This document shows positions 9,135 to 17,116 of a stretch of DNA of 64,000 nucleotides, piece by piece. Location of the stretch: the NCBI RefSeq assembly GCF_014268455.2, contig NZ_CP077085.1, forward strand, positions 2,769,001-2,833,000. Reading direction: 5' to 3'. Position 1 is the first letter of the stretch. Every line of letters starts with the position of its first letter. A program made the position numbers and the translations under genes. The DNA comes from Pseudomonas shahriarae. Its GTDB lineage: Bacteria > Pseudomonadota > Gammaproteobacteria > Pseudomonadales > Pseudomonadaceae. Below the pieces are notes generated by a model, which worked only from the letters and a program-made list of their open reading frames with translations, ran no database searches and had not been told where the DNA came from.

Positions 9135-9266
9135 GCGCTAGGCGCTGAGGCAGTTGAGTGGTTGGAGGGACCTCATGAGGCCAAGAAGTACACGGTCGAA
9201 AAGTTAAAGGCGATGACCGCCGACTACCGAGCGAAGACTAGAGAGCTGAAGAGGGCTGTCGCATGA
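9135..9266 (+). pseudogene. C-terminal remnant of a small phage gene
   Basis: The frame ending at 9266 has a charged, helical tail (AVEWLEGPHEAKKYTVEKL...TRELKRAVA). Its TGA overlaps the next start as ATGA, as in a phage late-control operon. Upstream of about 9135 the same frame reads as unstructured sequence, so the N-terminus appears lost. Function not recognised. Confidence 0.4.
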
Positions 9267-9844
9267 AGATTAATTCAGCGCGCCAGGCATGGCATGACTG
9301 CAACGACAACCCAGCGCCTGGCCAATCCTCAGATGCCGCAGAGCTTGGAGTAGTGGTGCAGAGTACCCAGCGAGGACCTACTGCAAATCACGCGGTGCAC
9401 GGAGCGCTTGCTGGTCACATCCAGTCGGCGATAGCGCGTCTCCATTACCTGCTACGCGCCTTTGGCAATGCTATGTACGCGGCAGAGCCGACCGATGATG
9501 ATCGGGAGGATGCGGAAGAGGCAGTTTTCAACCAGGCTTGCTCCCGAGTAGAGCGCATGACTGCCAGCAAGCGTGATCGTGCTGCGTACGTCGCTAAGGG
9601 TGTATTTCGCCGCTATCGATACATGCACCAGGGCGGGCAGTCTTCGAACCCTGATCCATTCATCAAGCCAGAGATCTTTCGTGCCTGGTTGGAAGGGGAG
9701 TACGGCATCAAGCTCCCACCGGCAGCTTGGGGGAGGGACTGGGAGCCTTTTGTGCAGCTCTGCTTCGATGCCTGCTATGACATTGACGCCAAGGCATTAC
9801 GCCCAATTGGTGGGATAACTTACAAGATGAATGAGGCCGCTTGA
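9263..9844 (+). CDS. Prophage late-gene antitermination Q-like protein
   Basis: 193 residues beginning MKINSARQAWHDCNDNP and ending in a conserved block (GGQSSNPDPFIKPEIFRAWL...WGRDWEPFV). From memory this resembles proteins upstream of the lysis cassette in Pseudomonas prophages, often annotated as antitermination protein Q-like or hypothetical. It starts inside the stop of the preceding fragment (ATGA) and is followed by a terminator at 9914 and, 600 bp on, a holin fragment. It is probably full length but has no late operon left to control. Family name is moderately sure, mechanism inferred. Confidence 0.6.
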   Translation: MKINSARQAWHDCNDNPAPGQSSDAAELGVVVQSTQRGPTANHAVHGALAGHIQSAIARLHYLLRAFGNAMYAAEPTDDDREDAEEAVFNQACSRVERMTASKRDRAAYVAKGVFRRYRYMHQGGQSSNPDPFIKPEIFRAWLEGEYGIKLPPAAWGRDWEPFVQLCFDACYDIDAKALRPIGGITYKMNEAA

Positions 9845-9913
9845 ATTCCCGCACGGCTGAGAAAATTATTTCCCCATAGTTAATATTTTGCCTACGGCGA
9901 GTTTGATAGAGGC

Positions 9914-9935
9914 CCGACCACATAGTCGGTTTTTT
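9914..9935 (+). terminator. Rho-independent terminator after the Q-like gene
   Basis: Stem CCGAC/GTCGG with a six-base loop followed by six T residues, about 70 bp after the Q-like stop codon. Confidence 0.6.
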
Positions 9936-9966
9936 ATTTGCGAAATTATTTTGCGAAGCAAATTAA

Positions 9967-10308
9967 TCAGGGATGACTATTTTTGCATTGATCCGAAGCC
10001 ATGATTTTTTTTGCTCGATCAATCTGAGCAGGCATTGGCAACTCCGGATTTCCTGTTATTTCTATTCGTGCTTTTTCTGCGAGATCTTTAATTTCTTCGT
10101 AGTTCATATCTAGGCCATGGTCCTTCTGATATTGAGCAACCGCCTGCCCGGTTTTGATCCCCACTTCACCAGGGGCGCCGCCGGCCACAGTCTCTGTTGC
10201 CATAACGCAACGGACGACCTGATAAATCTGATCTTTCCTCGTGTCACACGCTGTTAAGAGAAGACAGCTCATAGCGATCAGTATTGGGTAGTGTTTTCTA
10301 AATTGCAT
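9967..10308 (-). CDS. Putative lipoprotein
   Basis: 113 residues with a lipoprotein signal (ILIAMSCLLLTAC, lipidated cysteine about residue 21). The mature part has two more cysteines (VVRCVM and DQCKN) that could pair, and a charged helical C-terminal half. It lies within the prophage-derived block, opposite in strand to the lysis remnants, as expected of a cargo gene. No family recognised. Confidence 0.6.
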   Translation of the reverse strand: MQFRKHYPILIAMSCLLLTACDTRKDQIYQVVRCVMATETVAGGAPGEVGIKTGQAVAQYQKDHGLDMNYEEIKDLAEKARIEITGNPELPMPAQIDRAKKIMASDQCKNSHP

Positions 10309-10469
10309 ATTTCGCCTCTCATTTTGCAGCTCATTAGATCGTGTACCAGGTTCCCCTGGGGGACATATCCGTTTAACGCAGCCGATCGTAACACGTGGCC
10401 ATATGCTCTTCTCCGAGCCTGAACTTTATCAGCGACTTACCTTTAATCAGCGCAGCTACGACGCCCAAC

Positions 10470-10637
10470 ATGCCAGACAAACCAGACACCTGGCTCATCG
10501 TGCTTGCATGGCTGAGTCAGCATTCGCCAACGCTTTATGCTGCCGGGCTATCTGCCTTGATGGCTGGTATCAGGATCATCTATGGCGGCGGTAATCGAGG
10601 CCGCCGCTCTTTGGAAGGGCATTCTGCACCATGGTGA
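10470..10637 (+). pseudogene. Truncated phage holin (lambda-S-like)
   Basis: From ATG 10470 the frame reads MPDKPDTWLIVLAWLSQHSP, a first membrane segment, then AGLSALMAGIRIIYGGG, typical of the N-terminal half of Pseudomonas phage holins. After SLEG the frame reads HSAPW and stops at 55 residues, about half the usual length, lacking the last membrane span. Sequence from about 10620 onward belongs to the adjoining TetR segment or is unassigned, so a deletion or insertion junction lies here. Confidence 0.6.
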
Positions 10638-10791
10638 CTAGGAGTTATATTGAGTGTTCGCTTCTGGCCGGTTCAGGTCTTTCGCGACCGGCTACAATCG
10701 ACCCTTTTCGGACGTCCGGTGCAACGTCCGATAGATTCGTGTTTGGCCCTCCGATTCACTAAACGCTCAGCTCACCGCTCTCGTCGACACT

Positions 10792-11421
10792 TTACGTGCC
10801 ACCGCGCGCGCTTCTGTCGACCATTGCGATGATCGTTTCGAAGAGTTCGCCCTGCGCCTGCTCGGGTGTGATTTCTCCGGTTGCGGCGGCATGGGATAGG
10901 GCCTCGGCCGCACCGAGCATCGCTCGAAGACTCGCGGGCGCGATAGAACCCTCTCTGGTAAATGGGGAGAGGGCCATCCGGCACTTGTTCATGAAGATCG
11001 CTTCGTATTCGCGCTTGATCTTTTCGAGCTCTGGTGAGCTGGCCAACGCCGCGATCACACCGGGTATCTCGTTGCCCTGAAGAAGCACGCAGTTGACGTA
11101 AGACGATGCGATGACCGTCGCCGTGTCCTGCAAGGTGGGTTCGCTCGTCTGAAGCGCGGCGTCCATGAGTGCGGTCTGGCGAGCATCGAACTCCTGATAG
11201 AGCGCCGCCAGCAACCCGGGCCGCGTGCTGAAATGATCGTAAACCACGGGTTTTGTCACGCCAGCTTGTTCGGCGAGCCGTCCAAGCGTCAAGGCTTCCG
11301 TGCCTTCCTCCCGGACTAGCCGCCAGGCGACGTCCAGCAACTGTCGTTGCCTTTCTTCCCTTGACATGCGCCGACGCGGCTGCGGTCTGGAACCCTGCTC
11401 TCTTGTCTCGATGCTTGACAT
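10792..11421 (-). CDS. TetR-family transcriptional regulator
   Basis: 209 residues from ATG 11421. The N-terminal DNA-binding domain is clear (LLDVAWRLVREEGTEALTLG followed by LAEQAGVTKPVVYDHFSTR). The C-terminal ligand domain ends in a low-conservation tail. It is divergent from a flavodoxin-fold oxidoreductase gene. The 90 bp between them contains AT-rich promoter-like DNA and a duplicated palindromic 9-mer, which suggests it represses itself and the oxidoreductase. A longer frame to 11493 runs through the operator and is less likely. The pair looks like a transferred stress-response cassette; the inducer is unknown. Confidence 0.88.
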   Translation of the reverse strand: MSSIETREQGSRPQPRRRMSREERQRQLLDVAWRLVREEGTEALTLGRLAEQAGVTKPVVYDHFSTRPGLLAALYQEFDARQTALMDAALQTSEPTLQDTATVIASSYVNCVLLQGNEIPGVIAALASSPELEKIKREYEAIFMNKCRMALSPFTREGSIAPASLRAMLGAAEALSHAAATGEITPEQAQGELFETIIAMVDRSARGGT

Positions 11422-11436
11422 GGCTATATACCAAAA

Positions 11437-11459
11437 GTAACTTACTGTGCGTAACTTAC
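11437..11459. promoter_or_regulatory. Candidate TetR operator: duplicated palindrome GTAACTTAC
   Basis: GTAACTTAC, itself a palindrome (GTAA-C-TTAC), occurs at 11437-11445 and 11451-11459 with a 14 bp period. It lies between the TetR start and the divergent oxidoreductase, and overlaps a TATATA element. Confidence 0.55.
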
Positions 11460-11514
11460 CAATAGTATATAGGGTTCGCCCTTTCGCCCTCAATCAGTAG
11501 CAGGAGTTTTCGAC

Positions 11515-12165
11515 ATTCACGCGCTTATCGTTGTTGCCCATCACGATCCCCAGTCCCTCACCCATAGCCTCGCTTCGCAAATCGCCGAAGGCGTATCCCT
11601 GGCAGATCCCGGCAACTCCTTCGAAATCGCGGACCTCTCGGCGCAAGCGTTCGATCCAAGGTTCACTGCGGCTGATCTCGCTGTCCATCACAGGGAGGAA
11701 CCGCCTCCCGCTGATGTTGCCGCCGAGCAGGCGCGGATCGATCGCGCCGATGCCCTTGTGCTGGTCTATCCCATCTACTGGTGGTCGATGCCGGCGCTTC
11801 TCAAGGGGTGGATCGATCGCGTGTTCGCCAATGGCTGGGCGTTTGATTACAGTTCGGATGCCAAGCTGGTGAAGAAGCTTCGTCACCTGCGCGTTCATCT
11901 TGTCGGTGTCGGCGGTGCCGATGGGGGAACCTATGAGCGGCACGGCTATGCCGACGCCATGAAGACGCAGATTGACCATGGGATCTTCGACTATTGCGGC
12001 GCATGCGTAGTGACGTCCGAACTCCTACTCGAGTCAGAAATGCAGGATCCGAAGGTTCATATGGACACTGCACGAGCTCTCGGTCGCGAACTTTTCACTG
12101 TATCTAAGCGATGCAGTAATAACGGAACCAGTCATAACGGGACAGATTTATTTTCCATGACCTGA
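11515..12165 (+). CDS. NAD(P)H-quinone oxidoreductase-like flavodoxin-fold protein without a normal start codon
   Basis: The frame reads ALIVVAHHDPQSLTHSLA, then VYPIYWWSMPALLKGWIDRVF, then GVGGADGGTYERHGY, all typical of FMN-dependent NAD(P)H dehydrogenases of the DT-diaphorase/MdaB type. These reduce quinones by two electrons or modulate drug sensitivity. The coding similarity extends upstream almost to an AGGAG at 11502. The only codon at normal distance in frame is ATT (11515); no ATG, GTG or TTG lies between it and the in-frame stop at 11470. Either ATT is used or the start is lost. The C-terminal ~20 residues look unlike the family. Probably regulated by the divergent TetR. Confidence 0.7.
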   Translation: MHALIVVAHHDPQSLTHSLASQIAEGVSLADPGNSFEIADLSAQAFDPRFTAADLAVHHREEPPPADVAAEQARIDRADALVLVYPIYWWSMPALLKGWIDRVFANGWAFDYSSDAKLVKKLRHLRVHLVGVGGADGGTYERHGYADAMKTQIDHGIFDYCGACVVTSELLLESEMQDPKVHMDTARALGRELFTVSKRCSNNGTSHNGTDLFSMT

Positions 12166-12263
12166 ATTCTCGCTTCTGGCCGAACGCGGCCATACGACAA
12201 GCACCACGAGTCGTGGGAAATTTGGTAGTTCGTGTTCGGTCGGCAGGACGCCGAGGGAGGGAT

Positions 12264-12297
12264 AATTGCGGAGCAGAGTCTAAAATTGCGGAGCAGA
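12264..12297. repeat. Direct repeat of a 14-mer near the island edge
   Basis: AATTGCGGAGCAGA occurs at 12264-12277 and 12284-12297, period 20, just outside the tRNA-Leu terminator. It could be a slipped duplication or a scar of an insertion. No coding sequence is seen in 12166-12345. Confidence 0.5.
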
Positions 12298-12303
12298 AAA
12301 GAT

Positions 12304-12337
12304 AAGGGCCTGCACGAAGTTCATCATGCAAGCCCTT
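12304..12337 (-). terminator. Terminator of the tRNA-Leu transcript
   Basis: AAGGGC...TGCA pairs with TGCA...GCCCTT around a 12-base loop just 3' of the tRNA on the minus strand, with ATCTTTTC after it. Confidence 0.55.
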
Positions 12338-12345
12338 GATATCTA

Positions 12346-12432
12346 TGGTGCCCGAACCCGGAATCGAACCGGGACGCCCTTACGAGCGGGGGATTTTAAG
12401 TCCCATGCGTCTACCAGTTTCGCCATTCGGGC
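12346..12432 (-). tRNA. tRNA-Leu (anticodon TAA)
   Basis: 87-nt class II tRNA on the minus strand. The acceptor strand begins GCCCGAA and its 3' partner ends TTCGGGC followed by an encoded CCA. The T arm contains GGTTCGATTCC. The anticodon loop is CTTAAAA, giving anticodon TAA for UUA codons. A long variable arm is present, as expected for leucine. Its 3' end faces the mosaic block to the left, the usual orientation for a tRNA used as an integration site. Confidence 0.95.
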
Positions 12433-12793
12433 GGCAGCGCGATGAAGCTGCTCAAGGGGGCGTTGTCGAACAAAGCGCTTGAGCGGTGCAGCAGGCTAGG
12501 GAATATATAGATCCAGGCACCTTGGCGCAAGTTTGCATGCGCTCTTTTTCTGCTGGAATGCGTGCGCCAGCTTTGAAAAAAAGCCCGCCATATCAGTGAT
12601 CTACATTTTCCTGGGCGGGCATGCGACTCGGCGGCACGTCACCACGGCGGGCACTCCACCGGCCTTGTAGTCGCTGTTTAACACATGGCATTGCGATCAC
12701 CTATGTTTAGAACATTCGATTCGGGAAGTGGCCTGGGCGTCATTCCGATGAGAACCAAAACGGAACTTGAATCTGCCAAGGCCGTTCAGGTAT
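12433..12793. other. Intergenic region
   Basis: 361 bp between tRNA-Leu and the TetR gene. It must contain the tRNA promoter on the minus strand near 12440-12510 (AT-rich AATATATA at about 12500) and holds a terminator-like hairpin at 12576-12620. No convincing coding sequence was seen in the rest. Confidence 0.5.
12576..12620 (-). terminator. Terminator downstream of the TetR/MFS operon
   Basis: GCCCGCC (12583-12589) pairs with GGCGGGC (12614-12620). On the minus strand the stem is followed by TTTTTTTC, so it would end transcripts coming from the MFS-TetR pair. Confidence 0.6.
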
Positions 12794-13405
12794 TTACCCC
12801 CGTAGCCGAAGAATAATCTCATCGTAACCCACCGCCCGCGACAACCGTTGCAGCGCCTCCAGACGGCGTGCGTAGGCCGGCGCATCACCGTAGGTCAGTT
12901 CTACATGCAGGCTGTCGATCATCACCAGGTAAGCCTCTGCCAACACTTGCATGGCCTGCTCGTCTACGTCCGGATAGGCCTTAAGCAGCGCCTGTTGGAA
13001 ATGGCCGCGGATCGTCGCCATATAGTCATTGAACCCGGACATGACCACGTCCCTCAGCGGCGTCGGCGGGTAGAACGCGGCCCGTAACAAGAACCGCAGG
13101 GATTGATTGGCGCTGTGGCGGCGTTGCAGGTTGTTGATATAGACCTCGCCGGGGGCCTTGATCGACCGCGAGTTCCTGGCAAATTGGCTTTGCACGTAAT
13201 CGAGCTCGGCCCGTAGGGCGAGTTCGAGTGCGACCACGTAGAGCGCGTCCTTGCTCGCAAAGTGGGCGTATAGCGAAGCCTTCTTGATGCCTGCGCGAAC
13301 GGCGATGTCATTCAGTGAGGCGGCGTCGTAACCATGCTCGGCAAATTGCTCCACGGCCAGTTGTGCGATGCGTTCGGCGGCCGAGGTCAGGATGGTGGAT
13401 GTCAT
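12794..13405 (-). CDS. TetR-family repressor of the adjacent efflux gene
   Basis: 203 residues. The helix-turn-helix is in the first 50 residues (FAEHGYDAASLNDIAVRAG, IKKASLYAHFASKDALY), followed by a helical ligand-binding domain. The gene lies 15 bp after the MFS transporter gene on the same strand, so the two are probably one operon. A 16-bp palindrome of the TetR type lies upstream of the transporter, consistent with autoregulation through the shared promoter. The ligand is not known, but drug-like compounds are usual for such pairs. Confidence 0.9.
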   Translation of the reverse strand: MTSTILTSAAERIAQLAVEQFAEHGYDAASLNDIAVRAGIKKASLYAHFASKDALYVVALELALRAELDYVQSQFARNSRSIKAPGEVYINNLQRRHSANQSLRFLLRAAFYPPTPLRDVVMSGFNDYMATIRGHFQQALLKAYPDVDEQAMQVLAEAYLVMIDSLHVELTYGDAPAYARRLEALQRLSRAVGYDEIILRLRG

Positions 13406-13420
13406 GGTGCTGCTCCTTGA

Positions 13421-14641
13421 TCAGTGCCCGGTCAGGTCATAGGTTTGCCCAGCACCCCGGGGGAGGCTGGTGGTGGTCAGCAGGCAAGTCAGCAACGCGC
13501 TGGCCAGCAGCAACGCGGCCCAAGCTACTGGTCCATAGGTCAGCGCCAAGGCCGAGATCGGCGTCGCACTGGCGGAGATCGACAGTTGAAATGCCCCCAA
13601 CAGTGCGGCGGTGGAGCCCAGCGCGCGTTTTCGCGAGGACATTACCAGCGACATTAGCGTGGACTCCGCGATGCCCAGGCCAAACAGGGCAACCGCCATG
13701 CCCGCCACTATACCGGGCAGGCTCAGGAGGGTAACGCTGGAAACCAGGGCGATTGCCGAGCCACCCGCCATGCACGACACGCCAATCAAGGAAAGACGGT
13801 TCAAGCCAAGGCGGCTGACCAGTTTCCCGGCGCTCATGGCCCCGATCAGGATGGCCACGCCCGTGACGCCGAACAGCATGCCAAACGCTTGCGGGCTCAG
13901 GCCATAGGTTTGCTGATACACCAGGGTTGCACCGCCGATGTAGGCAAACAGAAAGAAGAACACCGCGGCCACGGCGAGGGTCGGGCGCAGGAAGTGCGGG
14001 TCCCTGGCGATGGTCAGGTAAGTCCGGCACGCCGCGCCCAGGCGCAGCGGTTCCCGTTGGCTGGGGGCCAGGGTTTCCGGCAGCGACAGCCAACTGTTGC
14101 CGAGCACGGCCAGGCCAAACCCGGCGAGGACCAGCATCACCGCGCGCCATCCGTAATGGGTGTCGATAATCCCACCCAGTGCCGGGGCGAAGATGGGCGC
14201 AACCCCTTCGATGGTCATCAGCAACGCAAAGAGCTTGGTTGCGGCCACGCCTTCGCTGACATCCCGGACCATGCTCATGATCACCACCAGCGTCAGTGCG
14301 CTGCCAAGTCCCTGGACGAAACGCAGAGCGATCAATGTCTCAAGGGTCGGTGCCCACGCCGCGCCTAATGAGCACAGGGTAAACAACAGCAGGCCGGCCA
14401 GCAGGGGGCGGCGCCGGCCATAGGCATCGACGATGGGCCCGAAGATCAACTGGCCTGCACCCATGGCCAGGAGGAAGAACGTCAAGGTCAACTGCACGCT
14501 GGCGAAGCTGCTCTGATACTCGTGGGCAATCTGCGGGAGGCTCGACAAGTACATATCGACCGCCGACGGGCCGAGGGCGCCGATCAGTCCCAGACCAATA
14601 GCCAGCCTCAGGGGAACCCTGTGGGTGGGTTGCGAATTCAT
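13421..14641 (-). CDS. MFS drug-resistance transporter, Bcr/CflA type
   Basis: 406 residues with twelve predicted membrane spans. The N-terminal part has the Bcr/CflA pattern: AVDMYLSSLPQIAHEY in the first helix, FGPIVDAYGRRRPLL in loop 2-3 and ALRFVQGLG in helix 4. Members export chloramphenicol, bicyclomycin or other small molecules by proton antiport in the inner membrane. It is transcribed first, followed by its TetR repressor. The substrate cannot be read from the sequence. Confidence 0.9.
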   Translation of the reverse strand: MNSQPTHRVPLRLAIGLGLIGALGPSAVDMYLSSLPQIAHEYQSSFASVQLTLTFFLLAMGAGQLIFGPIVDAYGRRRPLLAGLLLFTLCSLGAAWAPTLETLIALRFVQGLGSALTLVVIMSMVRDVSEGVAATKLFALLMTIEGVAPIFAPALGGIIDTHYGWRAVMLVLAGFGLAVLGNSWLSLPETLAPSQREPLRLGAACRTYLTIARDPHFLRPTLAVAAVFFFLFAYIGGATLVYQQTYGLSPQAFGMLFGVTGVAILIGAMSAGKLVSRLGLNRLSLIGVSCMAGGSAIALVSSVTLLSLPGIVAGMAVALFGLGIAESTLMSLVMSSRKRALGSTAALLGAFQLSISASATPISALALTYGPVAWAALLLASALLTCLLTTTSLPRGAGQTYDLTGH

Positions 14642-14665
14642 ACAGCCTCCAACGTAAAAAAACTG

Positions 14666-14681
14666 CCTACCGGTCGGTAGG
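14666..14681. promoter_or_regulatory. TetR-type operator palindrome
   Basis: CCTACCGGTCGGTAGG: two perfect 7-bp arms around a GT centre, 25 bp upstream of the MFS start. The CTACCG/CGGTAG form is common for TetR-family sites, and no other gene is closer on this strand. Confidence 0.7.
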
Positions 14682-14893
14682 TTTTCGAATAATAACCACT
14701 GCTCCAGAAATGGTCAACGTACGGCAAACGTTCGGGGATATCAGCATCGTTACATGACACTAAATTCCACGAATGAGATGTGTTATCAATTGTATTTCTT
14801 TAACATCAAGATTGAATTAGACTCCCGCCGGCTGGGCACAAACAGCGTTCCGGGCACGAGAAAAAACAAAAAACAGGCGTAGGGGAGCAGGGC

Positions 14894-16948
14894 GTGAATT
14901 TAAAGAAAACGACAATGGCGGTGGGTTCGGCTATCTGCCTGTGCAACGGTGCGTGGGCCGCGGAACCGGCAAGCGCTCTGGAGATCGCGCCGATCACCGT
15001 CACCGGTGAAAAGATCAACCGCAGCTTGGAACAGACCCAGTCGAGCGTGGTGGTGGTGACCGACCAGCAACTGCGTGAAAAGCAGGACCGTGATCTGGTG
15101 GACGTATTTGCGCGTACGCCAGGTGTGTACAACCAGTCCGGCAATGAAAACTGGGGGATTCGCGGCGTGCCCGTATCCGGTTTCGATGATCAGGGCCCTG
15201 CCACGCTCAACGGTGCGGTGTCGGTCTTCGTCGATGGCGCCGTGCAACCGAATCGTGCCCTGACCCTCAGCCCGATGCCGCTGTGGGACGTCGACCAGGT
15301 CGAAGTGTTCCTCGGCCCGCAATCCACCACCCAGGGCCGCAACTCGCTGGCCGGCGCAGTGGTGATCCAGACCCGCAACCCAACGTTCGAGCCGAGTTTT
15401 TCCGCGCGCACCAACATGGGCACTTATGGCGAGCGCGGTGCAGCGGTGGCCGGTGGGGGCGCGTTGGTCGATGACAAGATCGCCGCGCGTATCGCCGTGG
15501 ATTACCAGGACGGCGACGGCTACATCGACAACGTTGCCCTGCATGACGACGCCAACCCGACCCGTACCGGCAATGCCCGGGGCAAGCTACTGATCCTGCC
15601 CAACGACGATCTGGATGTGTTGCTGACCTACGCCCATGGCGAAAGCCGCAAGGGCGACAACGCTGCCATGCGCCAGAACGACAAGATCCGTTATTACAAG
15701 ATCACGTCCAACACCAGGGCCTACGACAAGCTTGAGCAGGACACGCTCAGCGCCAAGGTGGACTATCGCCTGGACGACAACTGGTCGCTGACCAGCCTGA
15801 CTGCCAATACTCGCTCCGATTACGACGCACGCCTGGATTTCGACCAGTCAGCCGACGCCAACGAGGTAGTGTTGCGCACCCAGGACGGCGACCTGTTCAG
15901 CCAGGAACTGCGCCTGAACTACAGTGGCGACACGCTGAAGAGTTTTGTCGGCGCCTACTACGGCCACAACACCAACAACTTCCACGACCGCCTGTTGTTC
16001 GACAACGTCCTGTTTGGTACCGCCAAGGGCGATACCACCGTTGAAAGCAAGGCCGTGTTCGGTGAAATCAACTGGACATTCGCCCCGCAGTGGACCTTGA
16101 TCACCGGGCTGCGCTACGACCACGAAACCAACGACACCAACATCAAGCAGGACGATTTCTCCAGCCCTGGAAAAGTCAGCAAATCGTTTGATGCGCTCCT
16201 GCCGAAACTGGGCCTCGACTATGAGTTGGCTGCCAACCAATACCTTGGCGTGATGGTGCAGAAGGGCTATCGCGGTGGCGGCGTCAACGTCCGCGCCGGT
16301 GGCGGCCACGAGGGCTACGACCCGGAATACACCACCAATTACGAGCTGTCCTACCGTGGCTCGTTCTTCGACAAGACTCTGCGTACCCGCGCCAACCTGT
16401 ACTACACCGACTGGAAAGACCAGCAGGTCAGTGTGCTGGAGCGCCACACCGATTTCGTCCAGGTGTTCAACGCCGGTAGCAGCGATATCAAGGGCTTGGA
16501 AGTGTTTGTCGAGAAAGACCTCGGCCAACAACTGACCCTGACGGCAGGCGGCTCGATCACTGCGGGCAAGTACAAGGACTTCGTGACCGGCGACGGCCGC
16601 AATATGAGCGGCGAGAGCTTCCTCAACTCGCCCAAGTACAAACTGTCCTTGGGCGGTACCTACCGCTGGAATGATCGCCTGACCCTGAACACCGACCTGG
16701 TGTATCAAAGCACCGCGCCCTCGGAATACAGGTTTGATACCGCAGGCAACGTCACGGGCGAGCGCCGGAGCGACAACTACTGGCTGATGAACTTCAACAC
16801 CGAGTACAAAGTCAGCAAAAATATCGCGGTCTCCGGCTTCGTGAAAAACGCTTTTGACAAGGAATACATCACCAACAACCGCAGTGGCGATATCGTCGAT
16901 GTAGGCGCACCGCGCACGGTGGGCCTGGCGTTGCGTTACGAGATGTAG
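14894..16948 (+). CDS. TonB-dependent outer-membrane receptor
   Basis: 684 residues from a GTG preceded by AGGGGAG. A signal peptide ends at GAWA-AEP (residue ~22). The plug domain (~35-165) includes ITVTGEK, the SSVVVVTDQQL box and DQVEVFLGPQSTTQGRNSLAGAV. The 22-strand barrel follows and ends with VGLALRYEM. It imports an iron-siderophore or another large ligand using TonB energy. The substrate is not identifiable, and no convincing Fur box was found in the 250 bp upstream. The last residue is Met rather than the usual Phe or Trp. A strong hairpin terminator follows. Confidence 0.93.
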   Translation: MNLKKTTMAVGSAICLCNGAWAAEPASALEIAPITVTGEKINRSLEQTQSSVVVVTDQQLREKQDRDLVDVFARTPGVYNQSGNENWGIRGVPVSGFDDQGPATLNGAVSVFVDGAVQPNRALTLSPMPLWDVDQVEVFLGPQSTTQGRNSLAGAVVIQTRNPTFEPSFSARTNMGTYGERGAAVAGGGALVDDKIAARIAVDYQDGDGYIDNVALHDDANPTRTGNARGKLLILPNDDLDVLLTYAHGESRKGDNAAMRQNDKIRYYKITSNTRAYDKLEQDTLSAKVDYRLDDNWSLTSLTANTRSDYDARLDFDQSADANEVVLRTQDGDLFSQELRLNYSGDTLKSFVGAYYGHNTNNFHDRLLFDNVLFGTAKGDTTVESKAVFGEINWTFAPQWTLITGLRYDHETNDTNIKQDDFSSPGKVSKSFDALLPKLGLDYELAANQYLGVMVQKGYRGGGVNVRAGGGHEGYDPEYTTNYELSYRGSFFDKTLRTRANLYYTDWKDQQVSVLERHTDFVQVFNAGSSDIKGLEVFVEKDLGQQLTLTAGGSITAGKYKDFVTGDGRNMSGESFLNSPKYKLSLGGTYRWNDRLTLNTDLVYQSTAPSEYRFDTAGNVTGERRSDNYWLMNFNTEYKVSKNIAVSGFVKNAFDKEYITNNRSGDIVDVGAPRTVGLALRYEM

Positions 16949-16958
16949 GGCAATGATG

Positions 16959-17008
16959 CGCAAATCAACTGAGGGAGCAGGTAAGCCAGCGCTCTCAGTT
17001 GATTTGCG
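16959..17008 (+). terminator. Long perfect hairpin after the TonB receptor gene
   Basis: CGCAAATCAACTGAG (16959-16973) and its exact complement CTCAGTTGATTTGCG (16994-17008) form a 15-bp stem with a 20-base loop, starting 10 bp after the stop codon. No T-run follows, so it may also stabilise the mRNA 3' end. Confidence 0.6.
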
Positions 17009-17116
17009 ACGTATTCAAACCATGGAGTTTTCGTTTTCCATTTAAGACTTTTCCTAAATACGCCGGTAGGAAGCGTGACGAGAATGGCCGTACTTCCCTG
17101 TCGTCTGTGATTTGTC

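Noticed and set aside
10792..11493. Longer TetR frame starting at 11493
   Set aside because: The extra 24 residues run through the divergent promoter and operator repeats and do not resemble the family; ATG 11421 fits better.
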